Shown here piece after piece: positions 26,208 to 35,127 of a DNA stretch of 64,000 bases. Origin of the DNA: Parcubacteria bacterium C7867-008 (GTDB taxonomy: Bacteria > Patescibacteria > Paceibacteria > UBA9973 > UBA2103); contig LFCR01000006.1 of NCBI GenBank assembly GCA_001189215.1, positions 1 to 64,000 on the forward strand, read 5' to 3'. The notes below the pieces were generated by a model. It did not search any database. It saw only the letters and a program-made list of their open reading frames with translations, and had not been told where the DNA came from. The translations under genes were made by a program, and so were the position numbers. The stretch's first letter is position 1; each line of letters starts with the position of its first letter.

Positions 26208-27626
26208 ATGGAATCAAATCTCGCCTCACTAACTATCACAGAAGCCGCACGCAAACTCCGTGCAAAGGAGTGCACTGTACGTGAACTTTGGGGCGCCTGC
26301 CATGCCGCAGCTAAGACTGATGCAGTACATGCATATCTCGAAGTATTTGATGCGGATGATGCAGCCATAGATGCTGCCCAGGCACGTATTGATGCAGAAG
26401 GAGAAAACGCCTCGGTACTGTGTGGCATTCCATTGGCTATCAAAGACAACATCCTTATTAAGGGAAAGGTTGCGAGTGCTGCATCCGAGATGCTTGAACA
26501 TTATGAAGCTACGTATGATGCAACCGCTATCAAGAAACTACGCAATGCAGGTGCACTCTTTCTTGGACGCACAAACATGGATGAGTTTGCACTCGGAGGT
26601 TCTACGGAGAACTCTGCATTTGGTCCAACAACGAACCCTCATGATACTGATCGAGTAGCAGGAGGAACATCAGGAGGTTCAGCTGCAGCAGTTGCTGCAC
26701 ATACCGCTATCGCTTCCCTTGGTTCAGATACGGGAGGTTCAGTTCGTAACCCCGCTAGCTACTGCGGCGTTGTGGGGTTCAAACCAACATACGGAAGTAT
26801 TTCTCGTTCCGGTCTCATTGCTGCGGCATCTTCGTTTGATCAGATTGGTCCAATTACGAAAACAGTTGCAGATGCAAAAGCACTCTTTGATGTACTAAGG
26901 GGAACTGATGTACTTGATTCCAGCACCGCGCCAGAAGGAAGTTACCCTGAGTTCACTCACGAAGTGAAGACTATTGGGGTGCCACGAAGTCTCCTTGAAC
27001 AGGGACTTGATCCTTACGTAGTGCAGGCATTTAATACTGCGCTTGAAGCCACAGGCTGCAAGATAGTTGATATTGAGATTCCCTCCAACAAGCCAGCACT
27101 TGCTGCGTACTACATCATTAACTTCGCCGAGGTCTCTACAAATCTCTCCCGCCTTGACGGTATTCGATATGGACACGCAGCACGTGGAGAAACTCTTCTA
27201 GACGATTATCTTCTTTCGCGCACTGAAGGATTTGGGAAAGAAACAAAGCGTCGTATCCTTCTCGGTACTTTTGTACTATCTGCAGGATATATTGATGCTT
27301 ACTATCGAAAGGCAGTAGCTGCACGCAGCGCACTCATCCGTGAGTTTGATGAGGCATTTAAGACGGTGGACGTTATCGCAACACCAACTATGCCAACGCC
27401 AGCATTCAAGATAGGGGAGAAGTCCGATCCGCTATCGCTCTATCTCGAAGATGTGTTCACTGTCACAGCGAATCTTACGGGCATGCCTGCTATTTCTGTA
27501 CCGATGGGAACCGTTGATCGCGAAGGTACCAAGCTTCCAATAGGCATACAGTTCACCGCACCACGTGGTGCTGATGAACGCGTGTTTACAATCGCTGCTG
27601 CAGTTACCGGAGAGCAGCTATACTAA
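26208..27626 (+). CDS. gatA: Asp/Glu-tRNA amidotransferase subunit A
   Basis: 472 residues of the amidase-signature family: catalytic Lys in IKDNILIKG, cis-Ser in GGTSGGSAAAV and nucleophile Ser in GSDTGGSVRNPA, plus GRTNMDEFALGGSTENS. It releases ammonia from glutamine for tRNA amidation. Start ATG 26208 follows the gatC stop by one base; the longer ORF start at 26193 would overlap gatC. Confidence 0.97.
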   Translation: MESNLASLTITEAARKLRAKECTVRELWGACHAAAKTDAVHAYLEVFDADDAAIDAAQARIDAEGENASVLCGIPLAIKDNILIKGKVASAASEMLEHYEATYDATAIKKLRNAGALFLGRTNMDEFALGGSTENSAFGPTTNPHDTDRVAGGTSGGSAAAVAAHTAIASLGSDTGGSVRNPASYCGVVGFKPTYGSISRSGLIAAASSFDQIGPITKTVADAKALFDVLRGTDVLDSSTAPEGSYPEFTHEVKTIGVPRSLLEQGLDPYVVQAFNTALEATGCKIVDIEIPSNKPALAAYYIINFAEVSTNLSRLDGIRYGHAARGETLLDDYLLSRTEGFGKETKRRILLGTFVLSAGYIDAYYRKAVAARSALIREFDEAFKTVDVIATPTMPTPAFKIGEKSDPLSLYLEDVFTVTANLTGMPAISVPMGTVDREGTKLPIGIQFTAPRGADERVFTIAAAVTGEQLY

Positions 27627-27630
27627 GTGC

Positions 27631-28242
27631 ATGGAGAGCACTGGACCATCCGTCCATTTCATTAACGTTGAGTATTTCTTTCGCCTACTCTATGACCTTA
27701 TCTTTGGTACCCATACGGTATCGGGAGTAACGGTTAGTGCTGGCAATCTCGGTGGTCTTGTTGCTCTTGCCGGGCAGATCTGGTTGTTTGTGAGCATCAT
27801 TTCCTGGATCGCCGTATTTGCTGCCTGTTGGGCACTTGTCTACTACACCACCCGGTACTGGCAGGTATTAGCAGAGGATGATGAGCGATACAAGACTGTA
27901 CCTGAGGCGCAGGAGCACATGGAGGTGGAGCGTTCTCGTTGGGAATATATTAAACAGCAGATTGAAAGTGCTCAGGAAAGTGACTGGCGCCAGGCAATTA
28001 TCGAAGCAGACATCATGATGGATGAGATGCTCATTCGTAATGGGTATCCGGGAGAGACGCTCGGTGAACGTCTTAAGGCGGGCAACCCTGCTCGGTTCAC
28101 CACACTCAAGAATGCCTGGGATGCACATAGAGTACGTAATGAGATTGCTCATGCAGGTTCTGCGTATCAGCTCACTAATCACATCGCATATCGCACGATC
28201 CAGAACTACGAAGCGGTATTTAGAGAGTTTAACGAAATCTAA
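27631..28242 (+). CDS. Membrane protein with a HEPN-like C-terminal motif
   Basis: 203 residues from ATG 27631. Two hydrophobic segments (about 10-28 and 40-73) are followed by a helical cytoplasmic domain. Near the C terminus AHRVRNEIAHAGSAYQLT contains Arg-x4-His (R-N-E-I-A-H), the signature of HEPN nucleases and nucleotide-binding relatives, in a helical setting. Function unknown; the HEPN link is an inference from this motif. It lies four bases behind gatA and may be co-transcribed. The long start at 27565 would overlap gatA. Confidence 0.6.
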   Translation: MESTGPSVHFINVEYFFRLLYDLIFGTHTVSGVTVSAGNLGGLVALAGQIWLFVSIISWIAVFAACWALVYYTTRYWQVLAEDDERYKTVPEAQEHMEVERSRWEYIKQQIESAQESDWRQAIIEADIMMDEMLIRNGYPGETLGERLKAGNPARFTTLKNAWDAHRVRNEIAHAGSAYQLTNHIAYRTIQNYEAVFREFNEI

Positions 28243-28313
28243 GTCACTCTTGCGTATTCAATAAAACGCCGTAGAATAGGGCGATAACGGTGCCGTGGCA
28301 ACGTTTTACTAAT

Positions 28314-28384
28314 AGCGGGGTAGAGGAGTGGTACCTCGGGAGGCTCATAACCTCCAGACGCCGGTTCAATTCCGGCCCCCGCAA
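28314..28384 (+). tRNA. Initiator tRNA-fMet (CAT anticodon)
   Basis: 71 bases, anticodon loop CTCATAA. Acceptor pairs 2-7 are GCGGGG with CCCCGC; position 1 is A and position 72 is A, a mismatch as required of initiators. The D stem GAGG/CCTC has A11-T24, also an initiator mark. The anticodon stem is GGAGG/CCTCC, so the usual three G-C pairs at 29-31 are only two, with A29-T41. T arm GCCGG TTCAATT CCGGC, discriminator A. CCA is not encoded. Confidence 0.93.
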
Positions 28385-28422
28385 CACGATTGAGGATTAT
28401 TGCTGATGGTATACTGGCTGCT

Positions 28423-28953
28423 ATGAATGAAGGACTAGGAAACCATTTCAATAGGGCGCCGATAGCTGCATCTCATAAAGAGGAGTCGACAGGATTCTCT
28501 GAAGGACAGGGTGCGACTCTTGCTGCTGGAGAATTCGCAGCCGCTATGGGTCTAGATCAGGGAAAAACCATGCAAGAGATTGCGTTCACGAGCCCAGGAA
28601 GTGAGGGGCGTATGAAAGTAGTCGGTAGACTGTTCCGCAAGGCAGCCTCTGAGCGACCCTATGTTCCTGGAGACGCTATTCACTATCAAAAACTCGTTGT
28701 AGGTGCACTCGGTCTCGGCTACACGGCTATACTACCCTGGCCAGGCAATACATTCGATCCAAATCTTCACAACGATTCGTCGACCGCCATTAAGCAATGG
28801 GATCCGGTTACAGGGAAGGCGCTCGAGCCAAAAATATTTAAAGTCCTTATGCCAGGCATTTCTGGTCCTGAGGGCACGAGTGTCAAAAGCGAAATATCGA
28901 CAAGTAGTAATAGTGCCAGCTCTCTCGATAGAGCTAGGGAAAATACTGTGTAG
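28423..28953 (+). CDS. Hypothetical protein, not recognised
   Basis: 176 residues, hydrophilic, with one mildly hydrophobic stretch near residues 92-105 (VVGALGLGYTAILPW) and a Ser-rich C terminus. No signal peptide or family motif seen. TATACT (28410-28415) ends seven bases before ATG 28423, which decides this start over the TTG at 28390 upstream. It lies 38 bases behind the initiator tRNA. Confidence 0.55.
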   Translation: MNEGLGNHFNRAPIAASHKEESTGFSEGQGATLAAGEFAAAMGLDQGKTMQEIAFTSPGSEGRMKVVGRLFRKAASERPYVPGDAIHYQKLVVGALGLGYTAILPWPGNTFDPNLHNDSSTAIKQWDPVTGKALEPKIFKVLMPGISGPEGTSVKSEISTSSNSASSLDRARENTV

Positions 28954-29023
28954 GTCCAGGGAGCCTTAGTGTGCTGTAGGATCAAATACTGTGGCAACAT
29001 TGCCAACAAGTTATACTCACTCC

Positions 29024-29347
29024 ATGAAGTTACGAATAGTGGTATTGGTCATAATTCTGGGCATACTTCCATTTCTATACTTGAATTATATTCAGGCACC
29101 AGTGCCTGCTGATAGAATGAAGGATATGAGCTCCACTGAGAATGCAAAACAAATAGGAATAGAAACTCTAAAGGTACATGGGTACGATTGGGAGAAGTAC
29201 GAGCTAGTAAGTGGACCCACTTATTTTCCCGAAGGAACTGGCTATGTGATGACCTTTGAAATCCCAAAAACTCTCGATACAGCAGTGATCATGAGTGTGG
29301 ATGCCAACACTGGAAAGGTACTCATTTTTGAACCCAAAGGCGCTTAA
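29024..29347 (+). CDS. Small membrane-anchored protein, PepSY-like
   Basis: 107 residues: one N-terminal membrane helix (3-22) and an exported domain in which 'IGIETLKVHGYDWEKYEL', strands and a final 'VDANTGKVLIFEP' resemble a PepSY domain, found in inhibitors and sensors outside the membrane. Weak assignment. TATACT (29012-29017) ends six bases before ATG 29024. Confidence 0.6.
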   Translation: MKLRIVVLVIILGILPFLYLNYIQAPVPADRMKDMSSTENAKQIGIETLKVHGYDWEKYELVSGPTYFPEGTGYVMTFEIPKTLDTAVIMSVDANTGKVLIFEPKGA

Positions 29348-29406
29348 TTTCGCAGAAAACGACAATATCATCGTAATGTGAAGACAATGATAAACTCTTT
29401 TAATAA

Positions 29407-30543
29407 ATGGACTACGTACGGGTACTAGATGAGATATTCTCACAATTTACAGGCCCGAAGTTTTCAATTCGGTTTTGGAATGGAAAGGAGAATGAATATG
29501 GGAATGGATCAGAAAGCGCATTTACATTAGTTATTAATAGCAAGGCGGTTGTTCGCCGGTTTATAACCCAGGGTGCTATTGGATTTGGTGAATCCTATAT
29601 GGACGGCAGTCTCCGTGTTGAAGGAGACCTCGAAGCGTATCTTCGATTACGACACCAGTTTAAACATGTGCGCCGAACTTGGCGCCTTGTGTGTGCGACT
29701 CTTATCGCACTAGTCACAAGTCCCTTTGATCGTAAAAAACAAATAGCACAGCATTACGATCTGGGTAATGAGTTCTTTGGCATGATCCTTGATGATGAGA
29801 CGATGTCGTATTCGGCAGCAAAGTATGAAGGTACAGAAACATTAGGTGAAGCACAAAAAAGCAAACTCTCCTATATATCTGATCTACTTACGCTGCCAGA
29901 GCATGCAGAGATTCTCGATCTTGGTTCAGGATGGGGAGGGTTCGCTACATTCGCTGCGAAGAATAAGAAATGGAACATTCTTGGATACACCTTAAGCAAC
30001 GCACAACTTACGTATTGCCGTGAACTGATGAGGAAAGAGAAATTAGAAGATAGCGTCACGTTTGAATACCACGACATGTTAGGCCATCTTTCTCAGAAGC
30101 AATTCGATGCTGTTGTTGCAATAGAATCTATTGAACATGTGGGGAAGGGTAGGATAACGCGTTTCCTTACAGAAGTTGCCCAAGTGCTTAAACCAGGTGG
30201 ATCACTATATATACAAACCACGGGAAGATATATTGCACGCGATGTTGACCCATGGACTCTTAAGTATGTGTTCCCAGGCGGGTATCTTCCGTCAAAGGAT
30301 CAGCTTCTTAGCGCAGCTGCAACAGCAGGATTAACCGTGGAGGTTTTCCAAGATGATACTGAAGACTATATTCGAACTATGACTGCCTGGATTGAGCAGC
30401 TTGAGGCACGCCGGTCTGAAATCGAACACATGTTTAATCCAGCCTTTTATCGTCTCTGGGAACTATGGATGCACGGCGCAAAGGTAGCCTTTGAAGAGAA
30501 TTCTATGAGTTTGTTCCGTATCTTGCTAAAACGTCCTATGTAA
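29407..30543 (+). CDS. cfa: Cyclopropane-fatty-acyl-phospholipid synthase
   Basis: 378 residues. Family motifs: GFGESYMDG in the N-terminal domain, HYDLGNEFFGMIL, MSYSAAKY, the SAM-binding ILDLGSGWGGF, IESIEHVGKG and FPGGYLPS. CFA synthases methylenate double bonds in acyl chains of membrane lipids using S-adenosylmethionine. It starts a 10-kb lipid-related region. A TAAACT 10 bases before the ATG could be its -10 box. Confidence 0.94.
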   Translation: MDYVRVLDEIFSQFTGPKFSIRFWNGKENEYGNGSESAFTLVINSKAVVRRFITQGAIGFGESYMDGSLRVEGDLEAYLRLRHQFKHVRRTWRLVCATLIALVTSPFDRKKQIAQHYDLGNEFFGMILDDETMSYSAAKYEGTETLGEAQKSKLSYISDLLTLPEHAEILDLGSGWGGFATFAAKNKKWNILGYTLSNAQLTYCRELMRKEKLEDSVTFEYHDMLGHLSQKQFDAVVAIESIEHVGKGRITRFLTEVAQVLKPGGSLYIQTTGRYIARDVDPWTLKYVFPGGYLPSKDQLLSAAATAGLTVEVFQDDTEDYIRTMTAWIEQLEARRSEIEHMFNPAFYRLWELWMHGAKVAFEENSMSLFRILLKRPM

Positions 30544-30597
30544 TAGGGTGGGGATAGATGAATTCACCTTTCTGTTGCGTAGTATTGTGAAGGTACT

Positions 30598-31683
30598 ATG
30601 AACCCACAGGAACCACTGCCATATATCCAGAAAGAACTTGCTGCTGGCGCTACAAAAGAAACCATTGAAGCCAACCTTCTTACTGAAGGGTGGTCTCCGG
30701 AAGTGATACAACAAGCATTCGTCACGATGCAGTCGTTACCGACAGCACCACTAAGCACTGTTCCTGCGGAAATAATGCCAAAACCAAAGGAGGTACGGAT
30801 CTTCGAATGGCTACTCTATGTTGGCTTTTTCTTTGAATTCCTAGCTAGCATGTCCAAGTACCTAGTACTAGTTGATACTAAAGACTTTGCTTCAACTGGA
30901 ATTCTGTTTGCAGCTATGCCTGCGGGTATTTGGTTAGTTGTGCAGATTGCTTTTGCTTCTATAGCAATACGAAAGAAAATAAATTGGATGCGAATAGTAA
31001 TTCTTATCCTATTTATGATTGGTTCAGTACAGACGATCGTTTTATTTGCACAAATCCTAATGGGGGGCTACGCGCAACGTACTATTGGTGGGTTAGGGAT
31101 TGTCTATCCACTACTAGGTATTGCTGCGATCGCGATCCTTGGCGTTGCATTCCTATATGGTTTTTCAAAGACTTCAAATGATTGGTTTAGGGTCGCGGCT
31201 AATGTTCAGTTATTGGTAGGGGGCAAGAATGTGCTTTGGAAGAAAGGTATTCCACGATTAAACTTGATCCTACTGTTCATTTCCGCACTCTTAGTGTTTG
31301 GGCTTGATTTGTACATTCTCGTGTCTAGTGGTGGTGGTTTCAGTGGTTTCGGAGGACTCCTCCCGTTCTGGCTAGAGATGTTGGCTGCGTTTGTAGTGAA
31401 TGCCGGCTTTGTACTTTATGAGAATTACAAACTTGCCCCAGGATTTGAAAAGACAACGTCGCCACTCGACAATCAAATTGCATCTCTAATCTTTATAAGG
31501 CATATTGCAGTCCTCCTTAACAGTGTGCCGGTAATACAATTGTTCGGTGGTGCAGCAATTGTATTTGGCGGAATACCGTACCTAATATGCTATGTGATTT
31601 TTGTTCACAAGCGGAACAAAATTACAGACGCTCAGAATAGCTTGCTCACTTCTCCCATCACTAACTCAGCACCTGCTACATAA
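30598..31683 (+). CDS. Multi-pass membrane protein of unknown function
   Basis: 361 residues. The first ~45 form a soluble helical module (LPYIQKELAAGATKETIEANL, then EGWSPEVIQQAF), described here in two parts, followed by a linker and about seven membrane helices between residues 75 and 345. No family recognised for the membrane part. Its 3' end overlaps the convergent plsC-like gene by about 50 bases. Confidence 0.65.
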   Translation: MNPQEPLPYIQKELAAGATKETIEANLLTEGWSPEVIQQAFVTMQSLPTAPLSTVPAEIMPKPKEVRIFEWLLYVGFFFEFLASMSKYLVLVDTKDFASTGILFAAMPAGIWLVVQIAFASIAIRKKINWMRIVILILFMIGSVQTIVLFAQILMGGYAQRTIGGLGIVYPLLGIAAIAILGVAFLYGFSKTSNDWFRVAANVQLLVGGKNVLWKKGIPRLNLILLFISALLVFGLDLYILVSSGGGFSGFGGLLPFWLEMLAAFVVNAGFVLYENYKLAPGFEKTTSPLDNQIASLIFIRHIAVLLNSVPVIQLFGGAAIVFGGIPYLICYVIFVHKRNKITDAQNSLLTSPITNSAPAT

Positions 31684-32318
31684 TTAGTAGTGGTGTAAGA
31701 AGACAGTAGAGAGGATTCAATTGGTTTGCCATAAGTAACCAGTATCTTAGGTCGTACCCGAAAGAATTGCTTGATGGTAATTCCCTCAAGTCCTTTGATT
31801 GATACTGGCACTATTTGAGCTCTAGTACTTTGAGAAAGGTATACAACACCTCCTTTGGGTTTTTGATCCGTTCCTTTCAGTACGATTCCTCCCATAGGGA
31901 AAATACCCACGCTTCCGCCACTCTCTAGAATTTGAATATGGTGACGAAGTGCCTCTTCGTAATTATGTAAACCAGTGTATGCGGGATATGCACCAAGCAT
32001 CTTAAACAACAGTCCACCATATACTAGATTACGTAGACCTTTCCCGTACTGTCCCTTCACTCGTGATACGTAAAAGAGAGGGAGATGTCGTGAGAAGAAG
32101 GGAATGCTAGCAACAATAAGTAACGGATCCAGTTCCGAGACATGATTACTGGCAATGATTATTGGCCCTTTTGAGATTTGTAGATTCTCGATGCCTTTGA
32201 CCTGTAGAGAACCAAACCATGAGAATAGTATCCGGAGCGGAAGCCAGGCAATACGCTGTAATAAGCTCGGGAAGAAGCTTTTTGGCTTTGGTTCTGGACC
32301 GGTTGTGCACAACACCAT
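31632..32318 (-). CDS. PlsC-like lysophospholipid acyltransferase
   Basis: 228 residues with the acyltransferase signature: block I SNHVSELDP (NHxxxxD catalytic pair), and block III IFPMGG, where Met replaces the usual Glu of FPEG. It should acylate lysophosphatidate or a related lipid. On the minus strand TATTAT (32331-32326) ends seven bases before the ATG, and the gene is divergent from the next one. The changed block III may mean a substrate other than lysophosphatidate. Confidence 0.85.
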   Translation of the reverse strand: MVLCTTGPEPKPKSFFPSLLQRIAWLPLRILFSWFGSLQVKGIENLQISKGPIIIASNHVSELDPLLIVASIPFFSRHLPLFYVSRVKGQYGKGLRNLVYGGLLFKMLGAYPAYTGLHNYEEALRHHIQILESGGSVGIFPMGGIVLKGTDQKPKGGVVYLSQSTRAQIVPVSIKGLEGITIKQFFRVRPKILVTYGKPIESSLLSSYTTTNYVAGAELVMGEVSKLF

Positions 32319-32381
32319 ATTGCAGATAATACTACCGTATAATCTTTACATAGTGCATTTTTTATTTAATAAATTTCCCGT

Positions 32382-33044
32382 ATGAATCTCATGGTCATAG
32401 TTTTCTATGTACAGAACGTCCTCGCATCACTTCTCCTAGGTGGCAAATTTGCCATTCGCCGTGATCCAGTTTCGAAGAATTTCGGTATCGCTCTCTTGTT
32501 TGATGCAATCGCATTCGCTATTTGGTCTGCAGCAGTCATCCTTAAGCCAGAAGCAATCCAAGAGTACATCTCATTCGGTACCATGGCCTTTGTGGTATCG
32601 CTATTCTTCCTGCTCGCATCTGGAGTTCAGCAGTTCCAGAAGAGTGCTCGAACAACCACACTTGTTATAGGTGCAATTGTTGGAATCGGTATTTTCTTCC
32701 TTGGGGGGCTTACCTCGTATCCGTCTCTTCCAGGATTCTCGCCTGAAGGATTCTTCTTCTTCAATGTGCATCCACTTCTACAAGCACTCTATGTGTTTGC
32801 CTTCATTATTGCTGCAATCCCAGCAATCGAAGCAATTTCATCTAAGTTCCGTGGTAAATTCGCAACACTTATCCGTTATGGATTTATCCTTGAACTTGCA
32901 GGCGGTATTCTATTGATTACGTCAGTAAGTACAATGGCAAGTGCCGCAGCACTTTATCTCATTGGATGGGTGATTGGCATTGTGTACTTCGCACTTTGGA
33001 CGACCATTCTATTCAACCGCAGTATTTGGGCAGAGGGTAACTAA
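32382..33044 (+). CDS. Seven-helix membrane protein of unknown function
   Basis: 220 residues with about seven membrane helices and little outside them; not recognised. Basic residues KFAIRRDP after the first helix indicate topology with that loop inside. A TATAAT at 32338-32343 gives a leader of about 30 bases. It lies between the plsC-like gene and the lipid operon and may belong to the same function. Confidence 0.65.
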   Translation: MNLMVIVFYVQNVLASLLLGGKFAIRRDPVSKNFGIALLFDAIAFAIWSAAVILKPEAIQEYISFGTMAFVVSLFFLLASGVQQFQKSARTTTLVIGAIVGIGIFFLGGLTSYPSLPGFSPEGFFFFNVHPLLQALYVFAFIIAAIPAIEAISSKFRGKFATLIRYGFILELAGGILLITSVSTMASAAALYLIGWVIGIVYFALWTTILFNRSIWAEGN

Positions 33045-33104
33045 AACCATAGCTACTTTCTCGTTTCTTCTGCTCTACGATAGAGTAAGGACAACGCCTT
33101 ACCT

Positions 33105-34055
33105 ATGAATCTATTGCTCACCGGAATCACCGGAAACGTGGGTCACGAAGTTGCTCTTGAACTCGACCGGCGTTCAATACATATCACCCCTCTTGTTAGA
33201 AAGGGCAGACAAGATCTCTCAGTTGGACCACTTCACTTTAATGAAGTGGTCCTTGCTGATCTGTTAAGTGATGACGATATTCAAATCATGGGAACTATAG
33301 ATTGCATCATTCACTGCGCAGGTGCTGTGCATTTTCGAGATGCAGGCACCAAAAATCAGGAAATGATGAATCGAATCGTGTCTCTAGCAAAGAAGTTAGA
33401 CGTGCCAGTGTATTTCGCTAGTACTGCTTTTGTTTATAGACCTGAAGGATCTTCCTTAATACCATCAAACAGTTACGAAGAAGACAAACTAAAGGCTGAA
33501 GAGATTCTAATAGAATCAGGTGTTGAGTATTGCATCTTACGTCCTTCAGTCCTCGTCGGAAGCACTGCTACTGGTGCACTTCAAAACTACAGTGGGTACT
33601 ATCAGATTGTAAAAGCATTCCTCGCTGCGGCTGAAGTTGCAAAGAAGCAGGGACGTACACTTAAGTTTCCTAAAGCGCAGGGCTTCTCACCCATACTTCC
33701 TATTGATCAAGCAGCTGAGTATCTTGTCTCATCAGCAGTAGAAGGAAGGAGAGGAATTGAATACATCACTAACTCAAACCCTCCTTCAACAGATTGGGTT
33801 CTCACCGAGACGTTAGAATTCTTTTCCATACAGGAGACCGTCGTTGGTATTGATTGTTCCTTTGAACAGTTCAGTACACGTACCCATACCGAAGAAGAGG
33901 CAACGTTATTCCATTTTATAGAAAACTTCAGTCCGTATTGGGCTTTGGACTATACTTTCCCACAATCCCAAATAATCGAGAACCTAATCAATCACGAGTA
34001 CATGGTTAAGACATTAGAACGGTTTAGTGCAGATAATGATATTGTCTATGCGTAA
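33105..34055 (+). CDS. NAD(P)-dependent SDR epimerase/reductase, first gene of a lipid-related operon
   Basis: 316 residues, extended short-chain dehydrogenase: GITGNVGHEVA nucleotide-binding loop, DCIIHCAGAVHF, Ser in YFASTAFVY and the YxxxK pair in SYEEDKLKAEE. It resembles the reductase domains that act on activated acyl or alcohol groups, but could equally modify a sugar. It overlaps the DUF3419 gene by eight bases. A six-base-pair hairpin (33085-33102) lies just upstream of the ATG; its role is uncertain. Confidence 0.8.
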   Translation: MNLLLTGITGNVGHEVALELDRRSIHITPLVRKGRQDLSVGPLHFNEVVLADLLSDDDIQIMGTIDCIIHCAGAVHFRDAGTKNQEMMNRIVSLAKKLDVPVYFASTAFVYRPEGSSLIPSNSYEEDKLKAEEILIESGVEYCILRPSVLVGSTATGALQNYSGYYQIVKAFLAAAEVAKKQGRTLKFPKAQGFSPILPIDQAAEYLVSSAVEGRRGIEYITNSNPPSTDWVLTETLEFFSIQETVVGIDCSFEQFSTRTHTEEEATLFHFIENFSPYWALDYTFPQSQIIENLINHEYMVKTLERFSADNDIVYA

Positions 34056-35127
34056 TGATCGCATTAGCTACAGTCAGTGCTGGGAGGATCCTGAAGTACT
34101 TCAGGCGGCACTCATGGTTACTTCCGGAGATTCAGTCTTATCTATTAGTTCGGGAGGAGATAATACACTGGCGCTTCTTTCAAAGGGACCAAAAAGAGTG
34201 GTGTCTATTGATCTCAACCCTGCACAGAACTATTTGCTTGAACTTAAACATGCTGCAGCAAGGCAGCTTTCATATGCGGAATATCTAGAATTTCTAGGGG
34301 TACGAGAATCAACGCAACGAGTTGATATATATAAAACCATCAGCTCAAGTCTTTCAGCAGAAGCAGTAGTGTGGTGGGGAACGCACACCAACCTCATTAG
34401 AAACGGCATTATTCACTCAGGACGATTCGAGAAGTTCGTGCGATTCTTTGCTCGGTATGTGTTGCCATACATCCATTCACGAAAGACCATTACCTCCTTG
34501 CTTTCTTCCTCAGAGATTGAAGCTCAGAAGGAGTTCTACGAGACAAAGTGGAATACGGCTCTTTGGAGACTCTTCTTCAGGATCGCATCAAGTCGTTTTC
34601 TGTTGGGTCGTGCGCGTCAACCCATAATGTTTACTCAAGCAGACACAGGGGGTGTTGCAGAAATATACCGACAGCGACTTGAACGACATCTACGTACTAA
34701 AACGGTGCGTGGTAATTTCTTTCTTGAGTACAACCTTACCGGCAATTATGTACATGGATTACCACCGTACCTTGAAGAGAACTGTTATCAGTCTTTGAGA
34801 AAGCAGGACAAGGACTCTCTCTGCATTGTTTCTGATACGGTACTCGAATACTTTCGCTCTACCCCTGATACAACATTCTCTGCATACAATCTCTCAGACA
34901 TATTTGAAGCGCTATCTGATTCTGAGCATGAATCTATGTGGCAGGAGATAGTTCGTACTGCAAAGCCAGGCGCGCGGATCGCATACTGGACTAATCTGGT
35001 ACCACGAACTATTCCTATAACTGTTGCAGCTTCAGTCACTGATGAGCACCTGTTTGCAGAGGACCTCCATGCAAAGGATCGTGTGTTTTTCTACGACACC
35101 TTTAAAGTTCACACTATTGTGAAATGA
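34048..35127 (+). CDS. DUF3419 (BtaA-like) aminocarboxypropyl transferase
   Basis: 359 residues from ATG 34048, right before the conserved ISYSQCWEDP. The SAM-binding region reads SISSGGDNTLALL, then VVSIDLNPAQNYLLELK, both typical of BtaA/DUF3419. BtaA moves the 3-amino-3-carboxypropyl group of S-adenosylmethionine onto diacylglycerol in betaine-lipid synthesis. The methylating partner BtaB is not visible. Here the acceptor is unknown and may be another lipid alcohol. The gene overlaps the upstream SDR and the downstream UbiA-like gene, so translation is coupled. Confidence 0.88.
   Translation: MRNDRISYSQCWEDPEVLQAALMVTSGDSVLSISSGGDNTLALLSKGPKRVVSIDLNPAQNYLLELKHAAARQLSYAEYLEFLGVRESTQRVDIYKTISSSLSAEAVVWWGTHTNLIRNGIIHSGRFEKFVRFFARYVLPYIHSRKTITSLLSSSEIEAQKEFYETKWNTALWRLFFRIASSRFLLGRARQPIMFTQADTGGVAEIYRQRLERHLRTKTVRGNFFLEYNLTGNYVHGLPPYLEENCYQSLRKQDKDSLCIVSDTVLEYFRSTPDTTFSAYNLSDIFEALSDSEHESMWQEIVRTAKPGARIAYWTNLVPRTIPITVAASVTDEHLFAEDLHAKDRVFFYDTFKVHTIVK

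Noticed and set aside
33085..33102. Hairpin GTAAGG/CCTTAC just before the SDR start as a riboswitch or regulator
   Set aside because: Only six base pairs with no further structure or conserved motif; recorded in the SDR entry but not called.
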